Of a stretch of DNA of 64,000 nucleotides, positions 48,707-60,566 are shown in pieces; positions within the stretch are counted from its first letter, which is position 1, and each line of letters starts with the position of its first letter. Location of the stretch: contig NZ_MCRI01000005.1 in assembly GCF_001720165.1 (NCBI RefSeq), forward strand, positions 1 through 64,000, written 5' to 3'. This DNA is from Methylophaga muralis (GTDB lineage Bacteria > Pseudomonadota > Gammaproteobacteria > Nitrosococcales > Methylophagaceae). The position numbers and the translations under genes were made by a program. Below the pieces are notes generated by a model, which was given only the letters and a program-made list of their open reading frames with translations, did not search any database and was not told the DNA's origin.

Positions 48707-50158
48707 CTAGCCTTGTATTGTCAAAAATGCGAATGCCAAGGCTGCCTGCTGGCAAAACTGCCGAAAAGCAATAAGATCCTGCTGTTCTAAAGCTCTGTTT
48801 GAAGCATGCCTGTCAGCCAAAAATAAGCCGAAGGGTTTGTTGGAGCGTTTCAATGGCATCGCCAGCAGGGATTGAACATTAAATATTGCATTACTTTCTT
48901 GCTGAATTTTTTTTATCTGTGCGGGTTGTGATTGATCAAGTAGCACGGCATCTTCAGCTGACAATAAATCTTTAAAAAGGCTGGATGTATTGTTACTGAT
49001 AGTTATCTTGAATAACTCACACAATTGTTCATTTTGATGTCCCATGGCATACCGACAATTGAGCTGAGTTTTGTCAGCTGATAAAACAGCAAATACCACC
49101 CTGTCCATACCCGCACCACGATAAATCCCCTCCATCACCATTTCCAGAATCTGATTAATACTTCTATGTTCCTGAATGGCTTGGGTAATATCTTGCAAAA
49201 TGCGTAATTGAATTGCTTGATCAGGTGCAAAATAAAGCGTTCCCTGCTCAACATCTGCTACTGATTCGCTCAAGCTATCATCACTTAGTTCAATGTCACT
49301 GGGCAGAGGAATCAATCCCTGAGCGCGCTCAATACCTGTCAGATTTAACAATTGTTGTGCTGCCAAGGCACTATCATAAACCGATGATATTAAGGTTTCC
49401 TCTGTACTGTGTGCCAGTGTTGCGGATTGCTTAAACCATGGCGCTAGCTTAGTCATATCCCAGGATTTCCGAGTTTCAAAGGCCAGTTGTCCGGCATAGC
49501 GAATAATCTGTACCGCTTCCGATTTATCATGTGAACGAAAACTTTGAACCAGCAGATCATTTAATGACCAGGCCTCGGCAAGACCTTGAGTGAGTTGCTG
49601 CAAGGAATATCCTAAGACGTCTATCTCGGCAGAAACAGTTGATTCTGCTTGCTCGTATGCGCTAACAGTTTTTTCATCGGCAAATGCCCAAAAGGTTAAA
49701 TAGCCGAGACGCGAGAGTAATGCCGCAATAAAAATATCTTCTGGCAATTCAGAATGACACAAGTTGGCCATATTCTGTGCCTGTACTGCAGCATGCAGTG
49801 ATATCGCCATTTCTTTAAGCACTTTATCGTGACGTTTGCTGGCTTTTAATGAATCAATTAATACCAGCGTCAGTGCCAATACTTTGACCTGTTCAAAACC
49901 TAACAGCATTAAAGCGCGTGACACAGTATTAATATGATGTCCTTGAGGATTGTAATAGACGCTATTGGCCATTTTTAATAAACGGCCAGTTAAGGCGGCA
50001 TCACGCAAAATAACCTGCGCAACATCTACTGCCGCACTATCTTCCTGTTCAAGGATCTGATTAATTTCCAGCATGGTATTGGGAAAAACTGGCATATGCT
50101 TATCGGTCAACTGACGGATAAAACGTTGTGCAGCAACCGGCATTGGTGTCAGTGTCAT
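48707..50158 (-). CDS. HDOD-GAF signalling protein
   Basis: A 483-residue soluble regulator. The N-terminal HDOD domain (about 15-210) has MPVFPNTMLEINQIL, ILRDAALTGRLLKMANS and VSRALMLLGFEQVK. The HD catalytic residues are not conserved, as expected for HDOD. A GAF domain (about 315-480) follows, with AGMDRVVFAVLS and LAMPLKRSNKPFGLFLADR. HDOD proteins regulate motility, biofilm and type IV pili in relatives; the ligand is unknown. Its start overlaps the nucleotidase stop (ATGA). Confidence 0.88.
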   Translation of the reverse strand: MTLTPMPVAAQRFIRQLTDKHMPVFPNTMLEINQILEQEDSAAVDVAQVILRDAALTGRLLKMANSVYYNPQGHHINTVSRALMLLGFEQVKVLALTLVLIDSLKASKRHDKVLKEMAISLHAAVQAQNMANLCHSELPEDIFIAALLSRLGYLTFWAFADEKTVSAYEQAESTVSAEIDVLGYSLQQLTQGLAEAWSLNDLLVQSFRSHDKSEAVQIIRYAGQLAFETRKSWDMTKLAPWFKQSATLAHSTEETLISSVYDSALAAQQLLNLTGIERAQGLIPLPSDIELSDDSLSESVADVEQGTLYFAPDQAIQLRILQDITQAIQEHRSINQILEMVMEGIYRGAGMDRVVFAVLSADKTQLNCRYAMGHQNEQLCELFKITISNNTSSLFKDLLSAEDAVLLDQSQPAQIKKIQQESNAIFNVQSLLAMPLKRSNKPFGLFLADRHASNRALEQQDLIAFRQFCQQAALAFAFLTIQG

Positions 50159-51078
50159 TCAGAGTCTTCTTTGACAATAATCTGATTAGCAATTCCATGC
50201 GGAACGTGTCCGGTAGCGACATGATCTCTTGCCGAGATGCAATGACGTTCCTGATCATCAAAGAAAATATCGGCGCCAAATGATTTTAGAAAAGGGCCTT
50301 TCTCCATACCGCCAAGAAAGATAGCTTCATCAATACGGATACCCCATTCTCGTAAAGTACGGATCACACGTTCATGAGCCGGTGCGGAACGAGCAGTCAC
50401 CAAAGCCGTGCGAATCGGTGAGCTATTTTCAGGGTATTCGGTTTGGATTTGATTCAATGCCATTAAGAAATCTTTGAATGGCCCGCCGGATAATGCCTGT
50501 CTGGCGGTTTTCTGTTCGTTCTGGGTGAATGCTTCCAGCCCGCGCTCTTTATATATGCGTTCTGATTCATCTGAAAATAAAACGGCATCGCCGTCAAAGG
50601 CAATGCGTAGTTGATCTGATTCAGAGTTATTACCTAGATTCGACGGCAAGATAGTGGCTGCCGCAATACCTGCCTCAAGTGCCATCCGCACGTCTTCAGG
50701 ACTAGTTGATAAAAAAAGGTTTGCGCTGAAAGGAGCAACATATCGATACGGGCTACTGCCAGAGGTAAATACAGCGCGGATAATGCCCAACTTGTGGTGC
50801 TGAATCGAATTGAATACGCGTAAACCTGTATCAGCGCTATTGCGCGACAATAAAATAATCTCAACCCGAGGGGTATTGGGATTATTGTCATTTAACGCCA
50901 ATAACTTTTTGACCAAATTAAATGCGCCGCCTGGTGATAAAGGCACATCTTCATTTTCAATCTGAAACTGACAGTAGGCTTCGGTGCCCTGTTCTTCATA
51001 AATCCGATGGCTTTCATCCAAATCAAACAGCGCGCGTGATGAAATTGCCACCACCAATGGTTTTGTTGGCTTTTCCAC
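50155..51078 (-). CDS. 5'-nucleotidase, cytosolic NT5C1-like family (PF06189)
   Basis: A HAD-fold nucleotidase of 307 residues that should release phosphate from nucleoside monophosphates. Two partly repeated blocks are visible: AISSRALFDLDESHRIYEEQG near the start and AFDGDAVLFSDESERIYKERG near 165. Other landmarks are LLSRNSADTGLRVFNSI and FLGGMEKGPFLKSFGADIFFDD, which contains the second acidic motif. Substrate preference is not readable. It lies between the NERD and HDOD genes with almost no gaps. Confidence 0.85.
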   Translation of the reverse strand: MEKPTKPLVVAISSRALFDLDESHRIYEEQGTEAYCQFQIENEDVPLSPGGAFNLVKKLLALNDNNPNTPRVEIILLSRNSADTGLRVFNSIQHHKLGIIRAVFTSGSSPYRYVAPFSANLFLSTSPEDVRMALEAGIAAATILPSNLGNNSESDQLRIAFDGDAVLFSDESERIYKERGLEAFTQNEQKTARQALSGGPFKDFLMALNQIQTEYPENSSPIRTALVTARSAPAHERVIRTLREWGIRIDEAIFLGGMEKGPFLKSFGADIFFDDQERHCISARDHVATGHVPHGIANQIIVKEDSE

Positions 51079-51080
51079 GT

Positions 51081-51667
51081 TTACTCCCGGACTAATGACT
51101 GAGCGTCGATGCGAACATTCTGCTTAATAACATCCCACATTTTCTCTCTGGATTCAGAGGGTAATTTCGGGCTATTAAACAATCTTTGCATATCCTGTTC
51201 AAAACTATGTAAAACCGAAACCGATGCAGGCTTACCTTTAGGGAAATTACTGTCTGCAGTAAATACCACATGGCAAAAAACCGGCATTTTGGGAATCAGT
51301 GAACGAATGGCTTGGCGCGCATGTTCAAGATGATGCAGCGGGTTAGTGAATTTATAACTGCGACCATCAACAATTTGGGTCCATTGCTCGATTTTCTCAG
51401 CACCGAATAAATGTCCGCTGATTGGATAATCCCGCAAAATCAAAATGCCCTGCTCCAACAAAAAATCTTTTCAATTTCCAGTAATCCACCCAAGCCATCA
51501 GGCAAAATCACATTTTTGAGTTCGTCCTGTTTATACGGTTTTAATACTTGTTCAATCTGAATCTGTGAAGGACTTTTCCGAACAAAACGTCGATAGAGTA
51601 ACCAAATAATCAATATTAAAACCAAGCCCAGCCCGCCGGCTAACTCTATAGAAAATTGTTCAAGCAA
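51081..51667 (-). CDS. NERD (nuclease-related domain) membrane protein (frame interrupted once)
   Basis: An N-terminal membrane helix ([20 protein letters not shown]) is followed by a NERD-like domain: [13 protein letters not shown] in one frame, then [29 protein letters not shown] in the next. One A appears missing from the A6 run at 51460-51465. Restoring it gives [18 protein letters not shown] and about 195 residues. A TTG at 51667 (10 bases after AGGAG) is taken as the start; a TTG at 51685 is possible. NERD proteins are thought to act on nucleic acids, but no activity is proven for this group. Confidence 0.72.
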
Positions 51668-51723
51668 ACGAATACCACTCCTCAAGTTTTTAAATATTAT
51701 ACGGCGTTAGAGCCAGGCAATGT

Positions 51724-52635
51724 TTAATTGCCAACGATTATAGGATCCTGATGAATAATCACTTCTGCTTCATCGAATAAGGTATGAATTTCTTGGTTTA
51801 CCTGATCACTTATATCGTGGGCTTGTTGCAGAGTAAACGCAGCATCCAGCTCAAGATGTAATTGAATAAAAACAGTGGTGCCTGATCGTCTGGTTCGTAA
51901 ATCATGCATACCTTTTACTTGCGGGTGCTTTAACACCAATTCAGTTATTTGCTGACGCTCGGCATCACTAATTTCATGGTCCATCAACAAGTCTACTGCA
52001 TCCCTAAGGATCTTCCATGCACTGAACAGCACATAGACCGCAATAAATACCGCCATTAATGGATCAAACCAGATTAAGCCAAACTGTGTTAACAGCAATG
52101 CAATTATGACGCTGAAATTGACCAATAAATCCGATTGATAATGGAGGGAATCGGCCCGGATAGCCGAAGATTTGGTTTTTTTAATAACAAATCGCTGTAA
52201 CAGTAATAACCCCACCGTAGCCATCATGGAAAACAACATGACAGCCACGCCCAGCTCTATTCCCGCGGTCAGCGGTTGAGGATTAACGAGTCGGCCGCTT
52301 GCCTGAAATAACAACATGCACGCCGATCCAGCAATAAACATAGATTGCCCTACCGCCGCTAAAGGTTCCGCTTTGCCATGACCAAAGCGATGTTCTTTAT
52401 CAGCAGGCTGTAAGGCGTGTCTAATCGCCAACAGGTTGACTAAAGAAGCGAGTAAATCAAGACTGGAATCAATAAGACTTGCCAGAATACTGATGGAATC
52501 GGAGAGATACCAAGCAATAAGCTTAGCGGCAATAAGCACAAAAGCCGTCAACACAGAAGCGTAGCTGGCTAAGCACATTAATGTTGCATTATCGAAGTGT
52601 TGAGACCGTAACATGTTCTCAGTATAGTGAGACAC
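51724..52635 (-). CDS. fieF: Cation diffusion facilitator, FieF-like metal efflux transporter
   Basis: An inner-membrane proton/metal antiporter exporting Fe(II), Zn(II) or similar ions. Six helices span about residues 15-210. The DSSLDLLASLVNLLAIRHALQPAD and HRFGHGKAEPLAA blocks closely match E. coli FieF, including metal-site Asp residues. A cytoplasmic C-terminal domain carries histidine-rich segments. The length is 303 residues. The C-terminus (IIHQDP) is the usual FieF ending. It is divergent from pgm. Confidence 0.9.
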   Translation of the reverse strand: MSHYTENMLRSQHFDNATLMCLASYASVLTAFVLIAAKLIAWYLSDSISILASLIDSSLDLLASLVNLLAIRHALQPADKEHRFGHGKAEPLAAVGQSMFIAGSACMLLFQASGRLVNPQPLTAGIELGVAVMLFSMMATVGLLLLQRFVIKKTKSSAIRADSLHYQSDLLVNFSVIIALLLTQFGLIWFDPLMAVFIAVYVLFSAWKILRDAVDLLMDHEISDAERQQITELVLKHPQVKGMHDLRTRRSGTTVFIQLHLELDAAFTLQQAHDISDQVNQEIHTLFDEAEVIIHQDPIIVGN

Positions 52636-52659
52636 AACCTTTGTGCAAAGCAGTAATGA

Positions 52660-54339
<1,680 letters not shown>

Positions 54340-54346
54340 GCTTTGC

Positions 54347-54940
54347 ATGCAAACATTAATTTTAGGATCCAGCTCCCCTTTCCGGGCTGAACTGCTGGCT
54401 AAACTACATTTGGATTTTATTACTGTTTCACCGGATATCGATGAAAGCCCGCAAGCGGATGAAAAGCCTGAACAACTGGTAAAACGGCTTGCAGAAGCCA
54501 AAGCTCGTAAAATTGCAGAACAGCATCCTGATAGCCTGATTATTGGGTCTGATCAGGTAGCGGTTTTAAATGGTCACATAATGGGTAAACCCGGTAATTA
54601 TGCCAAGGCGACAGAACAGCTTTCTGCTGCTGCAGGAAATAAAGTAACCTTTATGACGGGATTGGCTTTGTATAACTCCGCTAGCGATTCGATGCAGTCG
54701 TTGGTGGATTATTTTGAGGTGATATTCAGGCCGCTTTCTGCAGCACAGATTGATTTTTATTTAACCACGGAACAACCGTATCAATGCGCAGGAAGTTTTA
54801 AATCTGAAGGCTTTGGAATCAGCTTATTTCAGGAGCTGCGTGGTCAGGATCCTAATAGTCTGATTGGATTACCACTGATACGTTTGATTGAACTGCTGGC
54901 CAACGAAGGTGTTGATGTGTTGGCGCAGCAGTCCGACTAA
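54347..54940 (+). CDS. yceF: Maf-family nucleotide pyrophosphatase (7-methyl-GTP type)
   Basis: Hydrolyses modified nucleoside triphosphates such as m7GTP. ILGSSSPFRAELLAKL at the start, DIDESPQADEKPEQLVKRLAEAKA and IIGSDQVAVLNG are diagnostic, and CAGSFKSEGFGISLF matches E. coli YceF. The ATG at 54347 gives 198 residues; an upstream frame inside pgm is not needed. The gene is close behind pgm and probably co-transcribed. Confidence 0.92.
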   Translation: MQTLILGSSSPFRAELLAKLHLDFITVSPDIDESPQADEKPEQLVKRLAEAKARKIAEQHPDSLIIGSDQVAVLNGHIMGKPGNYAKATEQLSAAAGNKVTFMTGLALYNSASDSMQSLVDYFEVIFRPLSAAQIDFYLTTEQPYQCAGSFKSEGFGISLFQELRGQDPNSLIGLPLIRLIELLANEGVDVLAQQSD

Positions 54941-54946
54941 ATCAGC

Positions 54947-55351
54947 TTATTGCTGTTGGCTTTTTTCCATATTTTCCATGGCTGCTGCTTGAGCAGCCAT
55001 ATTGTTCATTGCTTGCCCCATCAATTGGCGAGCCGCTTTAGAACGCAAGGTTCTAGCCATTCCCTCAGTCAGTCCCGGATTGACGTTATTGTCGGTGAGT
55101 AATTGTTTTAACTCATCCAGCTGTGGTTCGCAGGATTGCAGAATATCATCGGCATTCTGTGTGGCATCCTGACCGCTTTTATTGGCATTTAACCGTGATT
55201 CCATCATGCATTTGTTGTAAGCGGTAATATTATTGGTCATTTCATTGATAGCTTCTTGAGGCATATCACCAGGGGTTAACATGGATTCTTCTGCCATTAC
55301 GGCTGAACATAAGACAGCCAGCGAACCAGCAGCGAGATAGTGCTTAATCAT
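54947..55351 (-). CDS. Secreted hypothetical helical protein
   Basis: Not recognised. A clean signal peptide (MIKHYLAAGSLAVLCSAVMA) is cleaved before EES. The mature 114-residue protein is helical, with two cysteines (KCMME and QSCEP) and a methionine/glutamine/alanine-rich tail (AMNNMAAQAAAMENMEKSQQQ). Two Cys could form one disulfide in the periplasm. It has its own divergent start from amgK and ends against yceF. Confidence 0.7.
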   Translation of the reverse strand: MIKHYLAAGSLAVLCSAVMAEESMLTPGDMPQEAINEMTNNITAYNKCMMESRLNANKSGQDATQNADDILQSCEPQLDELKQLLTDNNVNPGLTEGMARTLRSKAARQLMGQAMNNMAAQAAAMENMEKSQQQ

Positions 55352-55514
55352 TACATCCTCTCCAGATATTTATAGTTTTTTTGGTGCCATGCTAGGACAT
55401 GTTTCACCGGCAAATTATCCCATCACCGATGAATACGCTACAATCTGCCATCACCTTAAATTCAGTGACCACAGTTGTGAGCCTGATTTCTCAAACAAAT
55501 AACGCTTTTCCCAG

Positions 55515-56504
55515 ATGAACATTACACAAGATATACGCTTTCAACAGCTGCAACAATGGTTACAAAGCTTTGTGACCGATAAAAACTACTCGCTAACGCC
55601 CGCTTCCAGTGATGCCAGCTTTCGTCGTTATTTCCGACTAGCGCAACAGGATGGCAGCTTTATCGTCATGGATTCACCTCCAGAACATGAAGATAATAAG
55701 GCGTTCATCAACGTTGCGATATTGTTGGAACAATACGGACTGAATGTTCCGCATATCTATCAACAAGATCTGCAGAGTGGTTTTTTAATTCTGAGCGATC
55801 TAGGAAGCACGCCATACCTTTCTCAGTTATCGACATCGACGGCTGATGGGCTGTATAAAAATGCTATCGACAGCCTGATAAAGCTACAGAAAATTCCTTG
55901 TAAAAATCAGTCTTTACCACAATATGATTCCACATTATTACTGCGTGAGATGCGGCTGTTTGATGAATGGTTTCTGCAAAAACATTTGCAGTTAACAGCA
56001 CCTGACTGGTTAACAGCTGTTTATGATTTGTTAATCAATAATGCCTTATCTCAACCTCAGGTTCTGGTGCATCGGGATTTTCATTCACGTAATCTGATGT
56101 ATTTACCCGGGCATACTCCTGGTGTGATTGATTTTCAGGATGCCGTGATTGGTGCCATTAGTTATGACTTAGTTTCATTGTTGCGTGATGTGTATATCCA
56201 GTGGTCTTCAGCAGAACAAAAACAGTGGGTTGAATATTATATTGAGCAGGCCCAACAGCATGGATTGTTAACTTCCGAGCAAGCAGAACATTTCCCTCGC
56301 TGGTTTGATTTAATGGGTTTGCAACGTCACCTGAAAATACTGGGGATCTTTTGTCGACTTAATTATCGTGACAACAAACCCAATTATATGAATGACTTAG
56401 CATTGACTTTAAATTATGTTCATCAAGTTTGTGAACGATATCCAGAGTTACAAAACCTCTATCAATATCTTATTGAACAACCCAAAATTGCGGCCATAAA
56501 ATGA
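55515..56504 (+). CDS. amgK: N-acetylmuramate/N-acetylglucosamine kinase AmgK
   Basis: Phosphorylates the anomeric position of MurNAc or GlcNAc in cell-wall recycling. An aminoglycoside-phosphotransferase fold has catalytic VHRDFHSRNLMYL and metal-binding GVIDFQDAVIG. The early SSDASFRRYFR motif is typical of the group. The 329 residues fit, and the stop overlaps murU by four bases (ATGA). This pair bypasses de novo UDP-MurNAc synthesis and can reduce fosfomycin sensitivity in organisms that have it. Confidence 0.92.
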   Translation: MNITQDIRFQQLQQWLQSFVTDKNYSLTPASSDASFRRYFRLAQQDGSFIVMDSPPEHEDNKAFINVAILLEQYGLNVPHIYQQDLQSGFLILSDLGSTPYLSQLSTSTADGLYKNAIDSLIKLQKIPCKNQSLPQYDSTLLLREMRLFDEWFLQKHLQLTAPDWLTAVYDLLINNALSQPQVLVHRDFHSRNLMYLPGHTPGVIDFQDAVIGAISYDLVSLLRDVYIQWSSAEQKQWVEYYIEQAQQHGLLTSEQAEHFPRWFDLMGLQRHLKILGIFCRLNYRDNKPNYMNDLALTLNYVHQVCERYPELQNLYQYLIEQPKIAAIK

Positions 56505-57175
56505 AAGTAATGATTCTGGCAGCTGGTCGTGGTGAACGACTCAGACCTCTTACTGATCACACGCCAAAGCCTTTGCTGCATGCCGGTCCAAAACGCTTGA
56601 TTGAGTATCTGATTGAACAACTGGTCGATGCAGGACTTAAGGATATTGTGATTAATTATGCTCATTTAGGTGAGCAATTTGAGCCATTATTAGGCAGTGG
56701 TGAACGTTATCAAGCTAACTTTGAATATTCAGCTGAAGTCACGGGCGGACTGGAAACAGCAGGTGGAATTATTCAGGCATTACCGCTACTGGGCAATGAA
56801 CCCTTTCTGGTGGTAAATGGCGATATCTGGACAGATTTTCCCTTTGCTGATTTAACCAGACTTGAATTAACTACAGAGCAACTATGTCACCTGGTTATGG
56901 TGAATAACCCTCTGCACAACCTTGCTGGGGATTTTTATCTTGATGCCGATGGTTTGCTCGCAATCGAAGGTGACCCCAAACTGACGTTCAGTGGTATCGG
57001 GATTTATCGTCCAGAAATGTTTGCTGAGCATCCAGTCGCCAAACTGGCATTAAAGCCTTTTTTTGTTGAGGCTATGAAGCAGCGAAAAGCGACCGGGCAA
57101 CATTATCAGGGACAATGGTCTGACATTGGAACAGTCGAGCGCTTAAACGCGTTGGCTAAGCAACTCGACGTTTAA
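56501..57175 (+). CDS. murU: N-acetylmuramate alpha-1-phosphate uridylyltransferase MurU
   Basis: Makes UDP-MurNAc from MurNAc-1-phosphate. A nucleotidyltransferase fold has MILAAGRGERLRPLTDHTPKPL, the GGLETAGGI motif, and DIW (acidic metal site). The 224-residue length and the coupling to amgK distinguish it from the glucose-1-phosphate enzymes. It is convergent with argF; only seven bases separate them. Confidence 0.92.
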   Translation: MKVMILAAGRGERLRPLTDHTPKPLLHAGPKRLIEYLIEQLVDAGLKDIVINYAHLGEQFEPLLGSGERYQANFEYSAEVTGGLETAGGIIQALPLLGNEPFLVVNGDIWTDFPFADLTRLELTTEQLCHLVMVNNPLHNLAGDFYLDADGLLAIEGDPKLTFSGIGIYRPEMFAEHPVAKLALKPFFVEAMKQRKATGQHYQGQWSDIGTVERLNALAKQLDV

Positions 57176-57182
57176 CAGCAGC

Positions 57183-58079
57183 TTAGGCGCAGAGAAATTC
57201 CAGTAAGGCTTTTTGGGCATGGAGCCGATTTTCAGCTTCATCCCAAACGACACTTTGCTGCCCATCAATCACTTCTGCCGTCACTTCTTCACCACGATGC
57301 GCGGGTAGGCAATGCATAAATAATGCATCTTTAGCGGCTTGCTGCATGACCTTTTTATCCACCTGAAACGCTGCAAACGCAGCTTCACGCTTACGTTGCT
57401 CTTCTTCCTGGCCCATACTGGCCCAGACATCAGTAACCACTAAATCAGCAAGCTCTGCAGCCTGCATCGCATCATTAAACAGATGAATTGGCGCATCAAC
57501 CGCCTTGACTATAGAAGCCTTTGGTTCATACCCAACCGGTGTCGCAATGTTTAAGGTAAATCCAAATTGTTGCGCCGCATTGATATAGGAATGACACATA
57601 TTGTTGCCATCACCAATCCATGCCACGGTTTTGCCACGTATATCTCCACGATGTTCCTGATAGGTCTGCATATCGGCTAACAGCTGACAAGGATGGTAAT
57701 CATCCGTCAATGCATTGATAACCGGTACCGATGAATATTTAGCAAAGGTTTCGACTTTGCTGTGCTCAAAGGTTCGGATCATCACTGCATCGACCATGCT
57801 GGAAATCACTCTGGCCGAGTCTTCAATCGGCTCGCCTCTTCCTAATTGGGTATCATCGGGCGATAAAAAGATAGAGCCGCCGCCGAATTGCACCATAGCT
57901 GATTCAAAAGATACACGGGTACGGGTTGAAGATTTTTCAAAAATCATAGCCAGCACTTTATTTTTTAAAGGCTGGTAGATCTCACCCGCTTTATGCATTT
58001 CTTTTAATTCAGATGCACGGATAATCAATTGATGCAATTCAACCGGCGATAGGTCTTTCAGCGTAAGAAAATGTCTCAT
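57183..58079 (-). CDS. argF: Ornithine carbamoyltransferase
   Basis: Forms citrulline from ornithine and carbamoyl phosphate. The carbamoyl-phosphate loop [10 protein letters not shown], the DYHPCQ motif and the catalytic [11 protein letters not shown] are present. [10 protein letters not shown] segment marks the ornithine domain. The 298 residues fit the family. It starts within the argD stop codon (TGATG), so the two are coupled. Confidence 0.97.
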   Translation of the reverse strand: MRHFLTLKDLSPVELHQLIIRASELKEMHKAGEIYQPLKNKVLAMIFEKSSTRTRVSFESAMVQFGGGSIFLSPDDTQLGRGEPIEDSARVISSMVDAVMIRTFEHSKVETFAKYSSVPVINALTDDYHPCQLLADMQTYQEHRGDIRGKTVAWIGDGNNMCHSYINAAQQFGFTLNIATPVGYEPKASIVKAVDAPIHLFNDAMQAAELADLVVTDVWASMGQEEEQRKREAAFAAFQVDKKVMQQAAKDALFMHCLPAHRGEEVTAEVIDGQQSVVWDEAENRLHAQKALLEFLCA

Positions 58080-59278
58080 CAGGCTACACTCTCGATCGGC
58101 TGAGAAGCCAGAAAGGTTTTAACCAGTTGACTTACCTTGTTAACAATCATTTCGGCTTCTTGAGCATTGATCACCAGTGGAGGCAATAAGCGAATAACTT
58201 TTTCAGCCGTCACATTGATCAGGATATGATCCTGCAATGCCAGTTTGACCAAATCAGCACAAGGCACGGTTAATTCAATACCAAACATAAAACCTAAATG
58301 CCGAACGTCTTTTACACCTTCGGTTTGACCCAACTGCTGTTTAAAGTGTTGATACATCTGTTCGCCCAGTCTGTTGACATGATCCAACAGCTGTTCTTTT
58401 TCAATCGTTTCCAATACCGCTAATGCAGCACTGCAGGCCAATGGATTACCACCGAATGTTGAGCCGTGATTACCAGCTTGCAAAACACCTTTTGCCAAGC
58501 CGGCCACTAGACATGCACCAACAGGCATACCATTACCCAAGCCTTTAGCCAGCGTCATCACATCAGGCACTAATCCCTGTTTGTGTTGAAAAGCAAACCA
58601 TTTACCAGTCCGGCCAACGCCTGTCTGTACTTCATCGAGCATCATTAGTAATTTGCGTTGCGTACATAAATCACGGATAGCAGACAAATATTCACTGTCC
58701 GGCACCTTAATACCACCCTCGCCCTGCACCGGCTCAACCAATACAGCAACAGCTTCTGGCCAATGACTAACAGCCATGCGAATCGCATCAAAATCATTGT
58801 AAGGAACCCGAACAAAACCTGGCACTAATGGCTCAAAACCAGCCTGTACTTTGGCATTACCGGTAGCGGTCAACGTTGCCATTGTCCGACCATGGAAACT
58901 GCCTTCCATAACAATAATGACGGGTTTATCAATACCTTTGCTATGACCATATTTACGAGCAAGTTTAATTGCTGCTTCATTCGCTTCGGCGCCGGAATTG
59001 CAGAAAAACACCTGCTCCATTCCTGACAGCTGCGTTAATTTATCAGCTAATAGTTGTTGCTTCTCGATATGATAAACATTCGATGTATGCACTAATGTTG
59101 CAGCTTGTTCAGAAATAGCGCGTGTTACTGCAGGGTGACAATGTCCAAGGTTGCAAACTGCAATACCACTCAATGCATCCAGATATCGTTCGCCACGGGT
59201 ATCAGTCAGCCACGCGCCTTCCCCTTTAGCAAAAGTAATATCTAAACGTCCATAAGTTGGCATGACAGATTCGGTCAT
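58079..59278 (-). CDS. argD: Acetylornithine aminotransferase
   Basis: A PLP enzyme of arginine synthesis. The PLP lysine is in [36 protein letters not shown] and [12 protein letters not shown] follow the class-III aminotransferase pattern. Its 399 residues and the argF partner identify it as ArgD; a second role in diaminopimelate synthesis (succinyl-DAP) is common in relatives. Confidence 0.95.
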   Translation of the reverse strand: MTESVMPTYGRLDITFAKGEGAWLTDTRGERYLDALSGIAVCNLGHCHPAVTRAISEQAATLVHTSNVYHIEKQQLLADKLTQLSGMEQVFFCNSGAEANEAAIKLARKYGHSKGIDKPVIIVMEGSFHGRTMATLTATGNAKVQAGFEPLVPGFVRVPYNDFDAIRMAVSHWPEAVAVLVEPVQGEGGIKVPDSEYLSAIRDLCTQRKLLMMLDEVQTGVGRTGKWFAFQHKQGLVPDVMTLAKGLGNGMPVGACLVAGLAKGVLQAGNHGSTFGGNPLACSAALAVLETIEKEQLLDHVNRLGEQMYQHFKQQLGQTEGVKDVRHLGFMFGIELTVPCADLVKLALQDHILINVTAEKVIRLLPPLVINAQEAEMIVNKVSQLVKTFLASQPIESVA

Positions 59279-59343
59279 GGAATTTAACTCCCTGCCTGTT
59301 TTTCCAGGCGATATATCAGCAGATTTTCTGCCGGATTGAAACG

Positions 59344-59374
59344 AAAAATGGCAGTTTCAAAAGAAAACTGCCAT
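59344..59374 (-). terminator. Terminator of sodB
   Basis: A perfect 10-bp stem, ATGGCAGTTT / AAACTGCCAT, followed on the - strand by TTTTTC. A second imperfect hairpin (GAATCAGTCAG / CTGACTTGATTC, 59401-59437) lies just after the sodB stop but has no T-run. The argD start is 66 bases further downstream. Confidence 0.8.
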
Positions 59375-59443
59375 ATTCCAAAAACTGTAAATTATATATC
59401 GAATCAGTCAGCAGCCATAAGACTACTGACTTGATTCTATGAT

Positions 59444-60025
59444 TTATGCTGCAAAATTTGCCGCAACGAAATCCCAATTTACCAGCGTCCAGAATGTCTC
59501 TAAATATTTTGGACGGGCATTACGGAAATCGATGTAATAAGCATGTTCCCAAACATCACAAGTCAATAATGGCGTTTGACCTGCAGTCAGCGGGCAACCG
59601 GCATTGCTGGTGTTAACGATTTCAATGCTGCCATCAGCATTTTTCACCAACCAGGTCCAACCTGAACCGAAGTTTGTGGTAGCAGATTTGGTAAATTGCT
59701 CTTTAAATTCTGCAAATGAACCAAATTTGGCATCGATTGCAGCCGCTAAATCACCTGAAACAGCATCTTTGCCATTTGGTGTCAGGCAATTCCAGTAAAA
59801 AGTGTGGTTCCACACTTGAGCAGCATTGTTGAAAACTCCACCACTAGATTTCGTGATGATGGCTTCAAGCGATTGACCTTCAAACTCGGTTCCAGGAACC
59901 AGATTATTCAGGTTATTTACATAGGTTTGGTGATGCTTACCATAATGGTATTCAAGAGTCTCTGCAGAGATGTGTGGTTCCAAAGCATCTTTTGCATAAG
60001 GAAGTGGTGGCAATTCAAAAGCCAT
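59444..60025 (-). CDS. sodB: Superoxide dismutase, iron type
   Basis: Removes superoxide in the cytosol. The metal ligands lie in [32 protein letters not shown] and [15 protein letters not shown]. The [14 protein letters not shown] and GCPLT contexts favour the Fe form over Mn. The 193 residues are normal. A strong ribosome binding site, AAGGAGA, precedes the ATG. Confidence 0.96.
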   Translation of the reverse strand: MAFELPPLPYAKDALEPHISAETLEYHYGKHHQTYVNNLNNLVPGTEFEGQSLEAIITKSSGGVFNNAAQVWNHTFYWNCLTPNGKDAVSGDLAAAIDAKFGSFAEFKEQFTKSATTNFGSGWTWLVKNADGSIEIVNTSNAGCPLTAGQTPLLTCDVWEHAYYIDFRNARPKYLETFWTLVNWDFVAANFAA

Positions 60026-60086
60026 AATAAATCTCCTTGATTGAAAATAACCAACGTAAACCCGTTAGTCTAAGTGAGGGCATGTC

Positions 60087-60566
60087 TTATAGCAAGTTTT
60101 GACCAAGCTGCGATAACATGCCAAGTTCGAGTCCCATCAATACACCATCTTCTCTGCCCTGTTCTGCAGGATAATAACCACGGCGTACTGACATTTCATT
60201 AAAACCTGTTGATAAATAAAGCTGTTGAGCCCGAAAGTTACTGGCTCGCACTTCCAATACGACAATTGAAGCAGACTGTTCCAGCGCGAGACCAATTACG
60301 TGATTCAGGATTTGTCTGCCAAAACCGTTGCCCTGAGAAGTGGGTTTCACACAAATGTTCAGCAAATGAACTTCGTCCAGAACCGATTGTACTACGCTGT
60401 AACCAATCATCTCATCAGCAACTGAATAGAGGAAACTGCGATAACCGCCCTTCAAACAATCTTCAAAGTTGCCTTTAGTCCAGGGGAAGCGATTTGCCTG
60501 TTTTTCCATTTGCCAGACTTTATCAACGTCTGCCAGTTGCATTTGACTTATTGCTAATTCAGTCAC
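60087..60566 (-). CDS. rimI: Ribosomal protein S18-alanine N-acetyltransferase
   Basis: A GNAT acetyltransferase of 159 residues. The acetyl-CoA binding loop is QGNGFGRQIL, followed by EVRASNFRAQQLYLSTGFNE, a close match to RimI. The start overlaps the upstream HolD-like gene by eight bases, and the holD-rimI order is that of E. coli. Confidence 0.9.
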   Translation of the reverse strand: MTELAISQMQLADVDKVWQMEKQANRFPWTKGNFEDCLKGGYRSFLYSVADEMIGYSVVQSVLDEVHLLNICVKPTSQGNGFGRQILNHVIGLALEQSASIVVLEVRASNFRAQQLYLSTGFNEMSVRRGYYPAEQGREDGVLMGLELGMLSQLGQNLL

